A stretch of DNA of 64,000 nt. Source: Pseudomonas sp. B21_DOA (GTDB lineage: Bacteria > Pseudomonadota > Gammaproteobacteria > Pseudomonadales > Pseudomonadaceae). Position 1 is the first letter of the stretch, and the number at the start of each line of letters is the position of its first letter. Below the pieces are notes generated by a model. The model was not told the origin of the DNA and did no database searches. It saw only the letters and a program-made list of their open reading frames with translations. The position numbers were made by a program, and so were the translations under genes. Location: NCBI GenBank assembly GCA_030544685.1, contig CP086683.1:2480001-2544000 (forward strand), given 5' to 3'. This document shows positions 16,540 to 25,865 of this stretch, piece after piece.

Positions 16540-17418
16540 ATGATTGCGGGCAGTATGGTGGCACTGGTCACTCCCATGGATGCACAAGGGCGTCTTGACT
16601 GGGACAGCCTCAGCAAACTCGTGGACTTCCACCTCAAGAACGGCACCCATGCCATCGTCGCCGTCGGTACCACCGGCGAGTCGGCCACCCTTGATGTAGA
16701 AGAGCACATCGCCGTCATCAAAGCCGTGGTCAAACAGGTTGCCGGGCGCATTCCGGTCATCGCCGGCACCGGCGCCAATTCGACCCGCGAAGCCGTCGAG
16801 CTGACCCGCAACGCCAAGGCCGCCGGCGCCGATGCCTGCCTGCTGGTGGTTCCTTATTACAACAAGCCGACCCAGGAAGGTCTGTACCAGCACTTCAAGC
16901 ACATCGCTGAAGCCGTCGACATTCCGCAGATTCTCTACAACGTTCCCGGCCGCACCTCCTGCGACATGCAGGCCGAGACGGTGATTCGCCTGTCCACCGT
17001 GCCGAACATCATCGGCATCAAGGAAGCCACCGGCGATCTCAATCGCGCCAAAGCGATCATCGATGGCGTGAGCAAGGATTTCATCGTGCTGTCCGGCGAC
17101 GATCCGACCGCTGTCGAGCTGATCCTGCTGGGCGGCAAAGGCAACATCTCGGTCACCGCCAACGTCGCCCCGCGCGAAATGGCTGACCTGTGCGAGGCCG
17201 CGCTGAAGGGCGACGCCGATACCGCGCGCGCAATCAACGAAAAACTGATGCCCCTGCACAAGGACCTGTTCATCGAAGCCAACCCGATTCCGGTGAAATG
17301 GGCTTTGGTCGAAATGGGCCTGATGCACGAAGGCATCCGCCTGCCACTGACCTGGCTGAGCACCCCTTGTCATGAAACGCTGCGCTCGGCCCTGCGCCAG
17401 TGCAGCGTCCTGGTTTAA
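16540..17418 (+). CDS. dapA: 4-hydroxy-tetrahydrodipicolinate synthase
   Basis: Condenses pyruvate with aspartate semialdehyde in the lysine and diaminopimelate pathway. The 292-aa TIM barrel has the Schiff-base Lys161 ([10 protein letters not shown]), Tyr133 (ILYNVPGR) and Arg138, and the Thr44-Thr45 pair in [11 protein letters not shown] 16540 follows CAGGAGCGG; a 20-codon upstream extension is not family-like. It is followed 17 bp later by bamC and then purC, the conserved Pseudomonas order. Confidence 0.96.
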   Translation: MIAGSMVALVTPMDAQGRLDWDSLSKLVDFHLKNGTHAIVAVGTTGESATLDVEEHIAVIKAVVKQVAGRIPVIAGTGANSTREAVELTRNAKAAGADACLLVVPYYNKPTQEGLYQHFKHIAEAVDIPQILYNVPGRTSCDMQAETVIRLSTVPNIIGIKEATGDLNRAKAIIDGVSKDFIVLSGDDPTAVELILLGGKGNISVTANVAPREMADLCEAALKGDADTARAINEKLMPLHKDLFIEANPIPVKWALVEMGLMHEGIRLPLTWLSTPCHETLRSALRQCSVLV

Positions 17419-17435
17419 TTGAGGAAGTACAACGC

Positions 17436-18551
17436 ATGAAGCGAATGGCCGGACTTTCCGCACTTGCCTTGATTATCTCCAGCACCAGTGGCTGCGGATG
17501 GGTCTGGGGGCCGGAAGGTTATTTCCGCGACCGTGGAAGCGATTACCTGCAAGCGCAACAGACTGCACCGATGCAATTGCCACCGGATGTGAGCACTGCC
17601 AAGCGTCTCGATCCGCTGTTGCCGATCCCGCGCAACGTGGCCGATGACACCGCGACGGGCGAATACGTTGTTCCGCGTCCTCAGCCGCTGTCGGCGGTTG
17701 CCGATGCCACTGATTATTCGCTGCAGAAGAGCGGTGATACGCGTTGGGTCGTGGCCCAGCATCCACCGGCCGAAGTCTGGCCAGTGGCGCTGCAGTTCTT
17801 CCAGGACAACGGTTTCCGTCTGGATGAACAGCGTCCGCAGACCGGTGAATTCACCACCACCTGGCAGCACTCCGACGAGCTGTCCGCGTCGATGGCCAAG
17901 CGCCTGAGCGCGGCCGGTATCGCCAGCGACAGCGAAACCCGCGTGCGCGTGCGCATCGAGCCGGGCGTGCAGCGCAACACCAGTGAAATCTACGTGGTCA
18001 GCGCCGAGCGTCCTGCTGGCAGCACGGCCGACGTAGCCTTCACCAACCGTTCGGTCAACACTGGCCTGGACGCTGCGCTGGTCGACGACATGCTCGCGAG
18101 CATGAGCCGCACCTCCGAGAAGGGCGGTTCGGTGTCGATGCTGGCCTCGCGTGATTTCGACGCGCCAAGCCGCGTCAGCCTCAGCGAAGACGGTAGCGGC
18201 AACCCGGTGTTGAACGTCGGTACCGATCTGGACCGCGCCTGGTCGAGCGTCGGCCGTGCGCTGGAACAGGGCGAATGGCGCGTTGAAGACATCAACCGCA
18301 GCCTGGGCCTGTACTACATCAACCTGGCCGAAAAAGCCGAGAAGAAAGACGACAAGCCTGGCTTCCTCAGCAGTCTGTTCGGCAGCGCGCCGAGCAAGGA
18401 AGAAGTCGAAGCCCGCGCCGAGCGTTATCAGGTTCGCCTGAGCAAGGTGGGCGAGAACATCCAGGTCACCGTCGAAAAGAACATCAACACCGTCGCACCT
18501 GCCGATGTCGCGCGTAAAGTGTTGAGCGTGATTCAGGACAACCTGGGCTGA
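17436..18551 (+). CDS. bamC: Outer membrane assembly lipoprotein BamC
   Basis: A 371-aa BAM complex lipoprotein (NlpB/DapX family). The lipobox STSGC places the lipidated Cys at residue 20 after a short signal peptide. An unstructured segment that would contact BamD follows (LPPDVSTAKRLDPLLPIP), then two helix-grip domains at about 100-210 and 250-370. ATG 17436 lies 17 bp after dapA and follows GAGGAAGT, suggesting one operon. Confidence 0.93.
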   Translation: MKRMAGLSALALIISSTSGCGWVWGPEGYFRDRGSDYLQAQQTAPMQLPPDVSTAKRLDPLLPIPRNVADDTATGEYVVPRPQPLSAVADATDYSLQKSGDTRWVVAQHPPAEVWPVALQFFQDNGFRLDEQRPQTGEFTTTWQHSDELSASMAKRLSAAGIASDSETRVRVRIEPGVQRNTSEIYVVSAERPAGSTADVAFTNRSVNTGLDAALVDDMLASMSRTSEKGGSVSMLASRDFDAPSRVSLSEDGSGNPVLNVGTDLDRAWSSVGRALEQGEWRVEDINRSLGLYYINLAEKAEKKDDKPGFLSSLFGSAPSKEEVEARAERYQVRLSKVGENIQVTVEKNINTVAPADVARKVLSVIQDNLG

Positions 18552-18557
18552 TCCGAT

Positions 18558-19318
18558 ATGCGTTTTGCCGTTCTCGGCAGCGGTAGCCAAGGGAACGGCA
18601 CGCTGATCGCCAGTGCTGATACGTATGTGCTGGTGGATTGTGGTTTTCCCTGCGGGAAACCGAAAGACGTCTGTTGCGCCTGGGTGTGCACCCGGCGCAA
18701 CTGAGCGCGATACTTGTGACCCACGAACATGCCGACCACGTGCATGGCGTGGGTTTGCTGTCTCGGCGCTACAATCTGCCGGTCTACCTCAGTCGCGGCA
18801 CGTTGCGGGGGATGCGCAAACCGCTTGAACCGGCGGGCTTTCTGGCCGGCGGCGAGCAACTGCAGATCGGCGCACTGAACGTCGGGGTCATTGCCGTGGC
18901 CCATGACGCGCAGGAGCCGACCCAGTATGTCTTCAGCGATCAGGAACAGCGGCGCTTCGGCCTGCTGACCGACCTGGGGTCGTTCTGCGAGCGGGTGCTG
19001 GATGGCTATCGGGATCTCGATGCGTTGATGATCGAGTCCAACCATTGCCGCGACATGTTGGCCCGTGGTCATTACCCGTACTTTCTCAAGCAGCGGGTGG
19101 GCGGCGAACGCGGGCATCTAAACAACCATCAGGCGGCATTCCTGGTGGCCGAGTTGGGCTGGCAGGGTTTGCAACACCTGGTTCTGGCCCATCTGAGCAG
19201 CAAGAACAACCTGCCGCAGCTGGCCCGGCAATGTTTTGTCGACACCCTCGGGTGCGACCCGGACTGGCTGCAACTGGCCGATCAAGATTCAGGGCTCGAC
19301 TGGCGCCACATCGCCTAG
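18558..19318 (+). CDS. MBL-fold metallo-hydrolase (YycJ/WalJ-like), one-base frameshift
   Basis: A 253-aa metallo-beta-lactamase-fold hydrolase with N-terminal [11 protein letters not shown] and metal-binding HEHADHV ([10 protein letters not shown]); later ligands fall in SNHCRDM and HLSSKNN. Relatives are predicted exonucleases or hydrolases acting near DNA and cell-wall regulation; the substrate is unknown. The frame breaks at TTTT 18644-18647. One added T restores [15 protein letters not shown] and a whole-codon length. ATG 18558 lies 6 bp after bamC, so it belongs to the same transcript. Confidence 0.85.
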
Positions 19319-19346
19319 CCCACCTACTTAGCAAGCGGAGCCCATC

Positions 19347-20060
19347 ATGGAAAAACGTGAAGAACTCTACCGCGGCAAAGCCAAATCGGTTTACAAGACC
19401 GACGACGCTGACCGCTTGATCCTGCTGTTTCGCAACGACACCTCGGCGTTCGACGGCAAGCGCATCGAACAGCTCGATCGCAAAGGTATGGTGAACAACA
19501 AGTTCAACGCCTTCATCATGCAGAAGCTCGAAGCGGCCGGCGTGCCGACCCAGTTCGACAAACTGCTGGGCGACAACGAATGCCTGGTGAAGAAACTCGA
19601 CATGATCCCGGTGGAATGCGTCGTGCGTAACTACGCCGCCGGCAGCCTGGTCAAGCGTCTGGGCGTCGAGGAGGGCATGAAGCTCAACCCGTACACCTTC
19701 GAACTGTTTTTGAAGGACGACGCCAAGGGCGACCCGTTCATCAACGAATCCCATGTCGTGGCGTTCGGTTGGGGCACCGCCGAGCAACTGGCACGCATGA
19801 AAGAACTGTCGCTCAAGGTCAACGAAGTCCTGAGCAAACTGTTCGACGACGCCGGCCTGCTGCTGGTCGACTTCAAGCTTGAATTCGGCGTGTTCAGCGA
19901 CGGCTCCATCGTCCTCGGCGACGAGTTCAGCCCGGACGGCTGCCGTCTGTGGGACAAGGACACCAAGAAGAAGATGGACAAGGACCGCTTCCGTCAGGGC
20001 CTCGGTGACGTCATCGAAGCCTACGAAGAAGTCGCCGCTCGTCTGGGTGTACCGCTTTAA
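19347..20060 (+). CDS. purC: Phosphoribosylaminoimidazole-succinocarboxamide synthase
   Basis: SAICAR synthetase of purine biosynthesis: joins aspartate to CAIR using ATP. The 237-aa protein starts [16 protein letters not shown] and carries the family signatures [12 protein letters not shown] and [12 protein letters not shown] 19347 follows AAGCGGAG. It is downstream of the MBL-fold gene by 28 bp, the usual Pseudomonas order. Confidence 0.96.
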   Translation: MEKREELYRGKAKSVYKTDDADRLILLFRNDTSAFDGKRIEQLDRKGMVNNKFNAFIMQKLEAAGVPTQFDKLLGDNECLVKKLDMIPVECVVRNYAAGSLVKRLGVEEGMKLNPYTFELFLKDDAKGDPFINESHVVAFGWGTAEQLARMKELSLKVNEVLSKLFDDAGLLLVDFKLEFGVFSDGSIVLGDEFSPDGCRLWDKDTKKKMDKDRFRQGLGDVIEAYEEVAARLGVPL

Positions 20061-20143
20061 TCGACGCAAGCATCTGATAGCACGGAAAAAATTTCGTTTG
20101 GGGGTTCGCAACCAACGAAAGTGTTGTTATGATGCGCGCCGTT

Positions 20144-20233
20144 GGAGAGATGCCAGAGTGGCCGAATGGGACGGATTCGAAATCCGTTGTACCTTCACCG
20201 GTACCTAGGGTTCGAATCCCTATCTCTCCGCCA
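20144..20233 (+). tRNA. tRNA-Ser (CGA)
   Basis: A 90-nt cloverleaf with acceptor stem GGAGAGA/TCTCTCC, anticodon CGA in the loop flanked by GGATT/AATCC, a long class II variable arm (GTACCTTCACCGGTAC), T-loop GGTTCGAATCC and encoded GCCA end. Confidence 0.95.
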
Positions 20234-20249
20234 TTATTGAACAAGACGA

Positions 20250-20287
20250 AGCCCCCGTAATCATTGCTGATTACGGGGGCTTTTTCG
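20250..20287 (+). terminator. Rho-independent terminator after tRNA-Ser
   Basis: AGCCCCCGTAATCA and TGATTACGGGGGCT form a perfect 14-bp stem with a TTGC loop, followed by TTTTTCG. Confidence 0.92.
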
Positions 20288-20353
20288 TTTCTGGCGTTTT
20301 GTTCGTTACGCTTTTCGGGTACAACCTGCCGACTGCATAAAAGGAACAGCTCG

Positions 20354-21708
20354 ATGAGTGAAGTTCAGCCGTTGGCGGGGGATGACGATGTGAAGCCGCA
20401 GGCCGTGAGTCTGCGCGAGGCTTTCTGGTTCTGGTTGAAGCTGGGCTTTATCAGTTTCGGCGGGCCGGCCGGGCAGATTTCGATCATGCACCAGGAGTTG
20501 GTCGAGCGGCGACGCTGGATTTCCGAGCGGCGTTTTCTGCATGCCTTGAACTACTGCATGTTGCTGCCGGGGCCGGAGGCGCAGCAGTTGGCGACCTACA
20601 TCGGCTGGTTGATGCATCGAAGCTGGGGCGGCATTGTGGCCGGGGCTTTATTCGTGTTGCCTTCGCTGTTCATCCTGATTTTCCTGTCGTGGCTGTACAT
20701 CGCCTTCGGTGAAGTGCCGGTGGTGGCCGGGCTGTTTTACGGGATCAAGCCTGCGGTGACGGCCATCGTGGTGCAGGCGGCGCATCGCATTGGTTCGCGG
20801 GCGCTGAAGAACAATTGGCTGTGGGCGATTGCGGCAGCGTCGTTTACCGCGATTTTTGCGTTCAATGTGCCGTTCCCGCTGATCGTGCTGGGCGCGGCGG
20901 TGATTGGCTATTTTGGCGGACGCTTGGCGCCGGAGAAATTCAGGGCCGGCGGGCATAGCGCGGCGAAGAAGTCTTTCGGTGCGGCGTTGATCGACGACGA
21001 CACGCCAACTCCGGCGCATGCCCGTTTCAGCTGGACGAAACTGGCCATGCTCGCCGTGATTGGCGCCGCGCTCTGGGCATTGCCGATGGGCGTATTGACC
21101 GCGCTATTCGGCTGGCAGGGCACGTTGACGCAAATGAGCTGGTTCTTCACCAAAGCTGCGCTGCTTACCTTTGGCGGAGCTTATGCGGTGTTGCCCTATG
21201 TCTATCAAGGTGCGGTCGGCCACTACGGCTGGCTGACCCCGACGCAGATGATCGACGGCCTGGCGCTGGGCGAAACCACGCCCGGGCCGCTGATCATGGT
21301 GGTGGCATTTGTCGGTTTTGTCGGGGCTTATGTGACGCAGGTGTTCGTTGCCGATCAGGTGTTTCTTGCCGGAGCGGTTGCCGCTGCGCTGGTCACTTGG
21401 TTCACCTTTCTACCCTCATTCCTGTTCATCCTCGCCGGCGGCCCGCTGGTGGAGTCGACGCACGATGAACTCAAATTCACCGCCCGCTGACCGCGGTCAC
21501 CGCTGCGGTGGTTGGGGTGATCCTCAATCTGGCGTGTTTCTTCGGTTATCACGTGCTCTGGCCGCAGGGCTTCAGCGCCAGCCTGGACTGGCCGTCGGCG
21601 TTGATTGCGATTGCCGCGGCCATTGCGCTGTTTCGCTTCAAGCGCGGGGTGATTGAGGTGCTGCTGGGGTGTGCGCTGATCGGGTTGGTGGTGCATTTGC
21701 TGCGTTGA
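20354..21708 (+). CDS. chrA: Chromate efflux transporter ChrA, one-base frameshift
   Basis: A chromate ion transporter of the long-chain CHR type, 451 aa in two homologous halves. The first half opens FWFWLKLGFISFGGPAGQI with PGPEAQQLATYIGW; the second has FTKAALLTFGGAYAVLPYV with GETTPGPLIMVVAFVG. Both carry the Gly-Gly-Pro signature region. The frame breaks at CCC 21483-21485. One added C joins it to the final helices (VILNLACFFGYHVLWP) and the stop at 21708. It confers chromate export in characterised relatives. ATG 20354 follows AAGGAACAG. Confidence 0.88.
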
Positions 21709-21709
21709 T

Positions 21710-22540
21710 TCATGCGGTCAGGCCCAGCCAGCCGTGGAAACCGACGTAAAGCCCAACCGCGATAATCAGAACGCCAGACACATACGGCGCCCTCCGCGCC
21801 AATGTGCCCAACCACGGCCAACGATTGGACGCCTGTCTGGCGCCAATCGCCGCCGCAGCTCCCACGGTCACCAGAGTGATCGCCAAGCCGATGCTGAAAC
21901 ACAACACCAGCATGCCGCCCAGCGCGACCTCTTTGACTTGCAAACACAGCAGCAGAACGGTGATCGCGGCGGGGCAGGGGATCAAACCGCCGGTCAAACC
22001 GAATACAACAATCTGCCCCGTTGTCACTTCGCGATGGCTAAAGCGCTTGCGAATATCCTCGGCATGCGCGCGCTCATGGGCGTCCTGATAACCTTCAACT
22101 GCCAGCGCCAGACCTTCCGATTCGGTGTGACCATGGTGATGCTTGTGATCATGATCGTCATGATGATCATGCCCATGAGCAACGTTGAACATCCGCTCAC
22201 CCCGCCAGGTCCGCCACAACATCCATAGCGCAATCGCAATGATCAACGCCGCAGACGCCAGCTGAAAGTACGGCTCGGTGGTCTGCGCATCCAGCCCGGC
22301 GCCCAGGTACATTCCGCCAATCGCCACCAGCCAGACCACCGCCGTGTGCGACAACGTCGCGGCCAGGCCCAACAGCACGGCCTGTTTGACCGAGCCACGA
22401 ATGGCGACGATGAACGCCGCCATCATTGTTTTCGAATGGCCCGGTTCCAGGCCATGCAAAGCGCCGAGCAGAACCGCACTGGGGAAATACAGCCAGGCGT
22501 TGGCCCCGCCTTGTTGCAGCAGTTGAGCAAAATCGGGCAT
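21710..22540 (-). CDS. rcnA: Nickel/cobalt efflux protein, RcnA family
   Basis: A 276-aa polytopic inner-membrane exporter with a His- and Asp-rich cytoplasmic loop (HGHDHHDDHDHKHHHGH) between membrane segments, the RcnA/NicO hallmark. LHGLEPGHSKTM in the first helices and PCPAAITVLLLC near the C-terminus are typical metal-path motifs. ATG 22540 is only 8 bp after the regulator gene, so the two form an operon: the regulator senses metal and the exporter removes Ni2+ or Co2+. Confidence 0.92.
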   Translation of the reverse strand: MPDFAQLLQQGGANAWLYFPSAVLLGALHGLEPGHSKTMMAAFIVAIRGSVKQAVLLGLAATLSHTAVVWLVAIGGMYLGAGLDAQTTEPYFQLASAALIIAIALWMLWRTWRGERMFNVAHGHDHHDDHDHKHHHGHTESEGLALAVEGYQDAHERAHAEDIRKRFSHREVTTGQIVVFGLTGGLIPCPAAITVLLLCLQVKEVALGGMLVLCFSIGLAITLVTVGAAAAIGARQASNRWPWLGTLARRAPYVSGVLIIAVGLYVGFHGWLGLTA

Positions 22541-22548
22541 GTCGGAAC

Positions 22549-22848
22549 CTAGAGGTATTTGGTGATTTGTTTGAACGCTTCCAGCGGTGCGCGCTCGCCG
22601 TTGCCCAGTGCCGAGACGGTGTCTTCCAGGCAATGGTCGATGTGATCCTGAATCAACGTGCGCTTGGCCTGGCAGATGGCTTTTTCAACCGCGTGCAGTT
22701 GCTGGGCGATGTCCACGCACTCGCGGCCTTCTTCGATCATCGTGATGATGCCGCGCAAATGACCGTCCGCACGCTTGAGGCGTTTGATGATTGCTTCGTG
22801 GCTTTGGTGAACATGAGCATGCCCGTGTTCGTGTGTGTGCTTACTCAT
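22549..22848 (-). CDS. rcnR: Metal-sensing repressor RcnR-like (CsoR/FrmR family)
   Basis: A 99-aa all-helical DUF156-type repressor. The N-terminal His-rich MSKHTHEHGHAHVHQSH, then KRLKRADGHLRGI, the metal Cys/His set around ECVDIAQQLHAVEKAI, and DHIDHC. RcnR members release DNA on Ni2+ or Co2+; the conserved His after the start Met region and the Cys35-type residue fit this rather than copper sensing. ATG 22848 follows GGTGC weakly. It is first in the rcnRA operon, with a palindrome just upstream. Confidence 0.88.
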   Translation of the reverse strand: MSKHTHEHGHAHVHQSHEAIIKRLKRADGHLRGIITMIEEGRECVDIAQQLHAVEKAICQAKRTLIQDHIDHCLEDTVSALGNGERAPLEAFKQITKYL

Positions 22849-22887
22849 TTTTTGCACCTCGAAGCAGATCTGAACGTGCGCCAATGC

Positions 22888-22904
22888 TATCCCCCTGGGG
22901 GATA
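22888..22904. promoter_or_regulatory. Probable RcnR-type operator
   Basis: TATCCCCCTGGGGGATA is a near-perfect palindrome with C5/G5 tracts, 40 bp upstream of the regulator gene. CsoR/RcnR repressors bind G-tract palindromes of this kind, so autoregulation of the rcnRA operon is likely. Confidence 0.7.
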
Positions 22905-23137
22905 CTAACAAGCCCTGAAACAGCGCGTCGTGAACCCGTTGCTGTGTGATTAGTTCCGCTCAATTCAAAGCGAGCAGCGCAAGCGGCACACCGCCGTTTC
23001 GCTTGATCCCGCGGTTCAAACCATTTGTCCTGTCACTTCAAATTTTTTGAAATTTCCGCGAAGACAATGCTTCACAAAAGGGTAGGCAGGCTTTTAACCC
23101 ACGACTTGCCACGCTTATCCGACTGAGGAGATTTGTC

Positions 23138-24022
23138 ATGTTTCTACATAACAAGCGACTTCAATACACCGTTCGTGTCGCCCAGCCCAATCCGGGACTG
23201 GCCAATCTGTTGCTCGAGCAGTTTGGCGGCGCACAAGGTGAACTGGCGGCGGCTTCGCGCTATTTCACTCAAGCGCTGGCCGAGGACGATCCGGGACGCA
23301 AAGACCTGCTGATGGACATTGCCACTGAAGAACTCAGCCACCTGGAAATCATTGGCTCGATCATCGTCATGCTCAACAAGGGCGCGAAAGGCCGGATGGC
23401 CGAAGGCGTCGAGCAGGAGGGTGAGCTGTATCGCTCTTTGAATGGCAATGGCAATGACTCGCACATCACCAGCCTGCTCTATGGTGCCGGTTCGCCGTTG
23501 ACCAACTCGGCCGGTGTGCCTTGGACGGCGGCATACATCGATACGATCGGCGAGCCCACCGCCGACATGCGCTCCAACATCGCTGCAGAAGCGCGGGCGA
23601 AGATTGTTTACGAGCGCTTGATGAACGTGACCGATGACCCCGGCGTGAAAGAGGCGCTGGGCTTTCTGATGACCCGCGAGATCGCCCACCAGTTGTCGTT
23701 CGAAAAAGCCCTGCATTCGATTCAGCCCAACTTCCCGCAAGGCAAGCTGCCCGGCATGCCTGAGTTCACCAACGTCTACTTCAACATGTCGCAAGGCACC
23801 GAAAGCATGCGCGGGCCGTGGAATCAGGGCGACGATTGGGAGTTTGTCGAAAGCCCAACGCCGGCGGTCGACGGCGGTGATGGCCTGGCCACCGTGCAAC
23901 TGGATAGCGCCGACGAAGCGCTGCTGGAAAACATGAAGATGCGGACCATGTCCGATCCCAACAGCGAGCCGGTTACCGGTGCGGATCTGGGCTCCGGCGC
24001 GCAGGCCAAGCCTGGTTTGTAA
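23138..24022 (+). CDS. Manganese catalase
   Basis: Non-haem dimanganese catalase that disproportionates hydrogen peroxide, 294 aa. The ferritin-like four-helix bundle supplies ligands Glu35 (GGAQGELAAAS), Glu65 and His68 (ATEELSHLE), and the second Glu-His pair around REIAHQLSFEKAL. The C-terminal tail is loosely structured. ATG 23138 follows TGAGGAGAT. A DUF892 ferritin-like gene follows, as in many stress loci. It is probably under stationary-phase or osmotic control, but no promoter was identified. Confidence 0.93.
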   Translation: MFLHNKRLQYTVRVAQPNPGLANLLLEQFGGAQGELAAASRYFTQALAEDDPGRKDLLMDIATEELSHLEIIGSIIVMLNKGAKGRMAEGVEQEGELYRSLNGNGNDSHITSLLYGAGSPLTNSAGVPWTAAYIDTIGEPTADMRSNIAAEARAKIVYERLMNVTDDPGVKEALGFLMTREIAHQLSFEKALHSIQPNFPQGKLPGMPEFTNVYFNMSQGTESMRGPWNQGDDWEFVESPTPAVDGGDGLATVQLDSADEALLENMKMRTMSDPNSEPVTGADLGSGAQAKPGL

Positions 24023-24029
24023 GGCACGT

Positions 24030-24060
24030 GGGGCGCGCCGGACATCAGGCGGCGCGCCCC
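24030..24060 (+). terminator. GC-rich stem-loop after manganese catalase
   Basis: GGGGCGCGCC and GGCGCGCCCC form a perfect 10-bp stem around an 11-nt loop. No T-tract follows, so it may be an RNA-stabilising stem rather than a full terminator. Confidence 0.5.
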
Positions 24061-24099
24061 GGTTGATCACTGTGAAATCATCAAGAAGAGGATTCGACA

Positions 24100-24609
24100 A
24101 TGGCTACTCCACAGGAAAACCTGCTCGACTGGCTGCGTGATGCCCATGCCATGGAGCAACAGGCCGAGCAGATGCTCAAGGCGCAATCCAAGCGCCTGGA
24201 GCATTACCCGCAGCTCAAGGCACGCATCGACCAGCACATCGAAGAAACCCTCGGCCAGCAGAAACTCATCGACGAATGCCTGCAACGTCTGGGCGGTGAT
24301 TCGTCAACGATCAAGGACTTGGGCGGCAAATTGATGGCGTTCGGTCAGGCGGTTGGCGGCTCCTTGATGAGCGACGAAGTGATCAAGGGCGCCATGGCCG
24401 GCTACGTTTTCGAGAACATGGAGGTTGCCAGCTACACCGTGCTGATCGCAGCGGCGAAAGCAGCGGGGGACACGCAGACGCAGAAGGCCTGCGAACAGAT
24501 TCTGCCGCAGGAAGTGGCCATGGCTGAATGGCTGCTCAAGCATTTGCCGCAACTGACTGACGCGTTTCTCGAGCGCTCGGCGGAACCGGACAAGGAAGCC
24601 AAGAAGTAA
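24100..24609 (+). CDS. DUF892 ferritin-like protein (YciE/YciF type)
   Basis: A 169-aa four-helix protein with the DUF892 pattern: LLDWLRDAHAMEQQAEQMLK at the start, repeated HIEETLGQQKLIDECL, then VFENMEVASYTVLIAAAKA. The Glu/His positions resemble a di-iron or dimanganese site. Relatives are stress-induced and often found beside catalases; their chemistry is not settled. It lies 77 bp after the manganese catalase and follows AGAGGATTC. Confidence 0.87.
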   Translation: MATPQENLLDWLRDAHAMEQQAEQMLKAQSKRLEHYPQLKARIDQHIEETLGQQKLIDECLQRLGGDSSTIKDLGGKLMAFGQAVGGSLMSDEVIKGAMAGYVFENMEVASYTVLIAAAKAAGDTQTQKACEQILPQEVAMAEWLLKHLPQLTDAFLERSAEPDKEAKK

Positions 24610-24621
24610 CTCTGCCCACCG

Positions 24622-24648
24622 GCGTCCGCCTGCAAACCGGGCGGACGC
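24622..24648. terminator. Stem-loop between convergent genes
   Basis: GCGTCCGCC and GGCGGACGC form a 9-bp stem around a 9-nt loop, between the DUF892 gene and the end of RNase Z. It is probably a shared terminator without a T-tract. Confidence 0.55.
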
Positions 24649-24658
24649 GGTATCAATG

Positions 24659-25647
24659 CTATGGCGCGACTTCCAGCGGTTTGCGCTCGATTGCCACGGG
24701 CTGCAAATGACCCAAGCGGTCGAGGTGATAGCGCTGAAGATCCCGCGCCAGAATCAGTCGGCCGTTATACAGCGCCGCCGCTTCGCTACGCACGTCTTCG
24801 ATCGACGGACTCAGCGCCGGGTTGGCCTGATAGCGTGCGCTGAAGTGCGTCAGCACCAGATTGCGCACCCCTGCGGCCTCGGCAAAACCGGCGACCGCAG
24901 CGGCGCTGCTGTGGCCGTAACTGGCACGAGCGCGGTCGATTGCTGCCTGCACGAATGTCGCCTCATGCACCAGCACGTCCGCCGATTGCGCCACTTCTGC
25001 CAGCAGTGCCGGGCGATCGTTATCGCCGCAAACGATGATGCGCCGATCAGGTCGCGCGCTCAGCAGATAGTCGCGAGCGTGCAGCATCCGCCCATCAACC
25101 GTCACGTCCTGACCATGGGCCAACTGACCCCACAGCGGGCCGCGTTCGATGCCCTCGGCGTCGAGGCGCCGCACGTCGAGACGCGGCTCCGGGTCGGATT
25201 CGGTAAACACATAACCGTGACACGGCACACGGTGCGACAACTCGACGGTCTGCACTTGGACGTTAACGTTGCGCCATTCGGTGAGCGTTTCCACCGCGTG
25301 CAGGTTGATCTCGAAGGGCAGATGCGATTGCGTCACCTCAAGACTCATTCTCAGCCACGGATGCAGCGCCGCCGGCAGAATAATGTCCAGCGGCCGCGTG
25401 CGTCCGGACATGCCGGTGCTCGCCAGCAGACCCGGCAAGCCCAGGCAGTGATCGGCGTGCACATGAGTGATGAAAATCGCTCGCAATTCACTCAGTGACA
25501 GCGGCGTGCGCAGCACCGGTGCTGAGTGCCTTCACCGCAGTCGATCAGGTACCAGCCCTTGCCGGCAGATGCGATCAGTGCCGTGGCGCTGACATTGCGC
25601 TGGCGGGTCGGCACGCCGGCAGACGTGCCCAGAAACAACAAATCCAC
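24659..25647 (-). CDS. rnz: Ribonuclease Z, one-base frameshift
   Basis: A tRNA 3'-processing endonuclease (ElaC family), 329 aa after correction. The N-terminal [16 protein letters not shown] is the typical start, with the zinc motif [10 protein letters not shown] (HxHxDH) and later ligands in [10 protein letters not shown] and LTHFSARYQ. The start is GTG 25647, placed 7 bp after AGGGAGAA. The frame is lost at CC 25516-25517. One more C (G in the gene) restores [15 protein letters not shown]. It could otherwise be a phosphodiesterase paralogue, but the motif order fits RNase Z. Confidence 0.87.
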
Positions 25648-25865
25648 GGTGGTTCTCCCTGGCGGTTCGGATTTGACTATGCAGACTGCCAGACGCGGTA
25701 ACCGCGTGCAGTGCTCGGTGTGCTTTCGACACTCAGCGACGCGATTCGGATCCATCGATATTGTGCGGCAACTCATCGGACACCCGTGCTGTCGGCGCCC
25801 GGCCTTGGCACTCTTCTCGCTGGTAATGGTCACAGCGAAACGCAATGAGCTTAGCGGAGGTTAGC

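Noticed and set aside
17415..18590. 391-codon frame opposite bamC
   Set aside because: bamC has a lipobox and conserved context; the antisense frame shows no domain.
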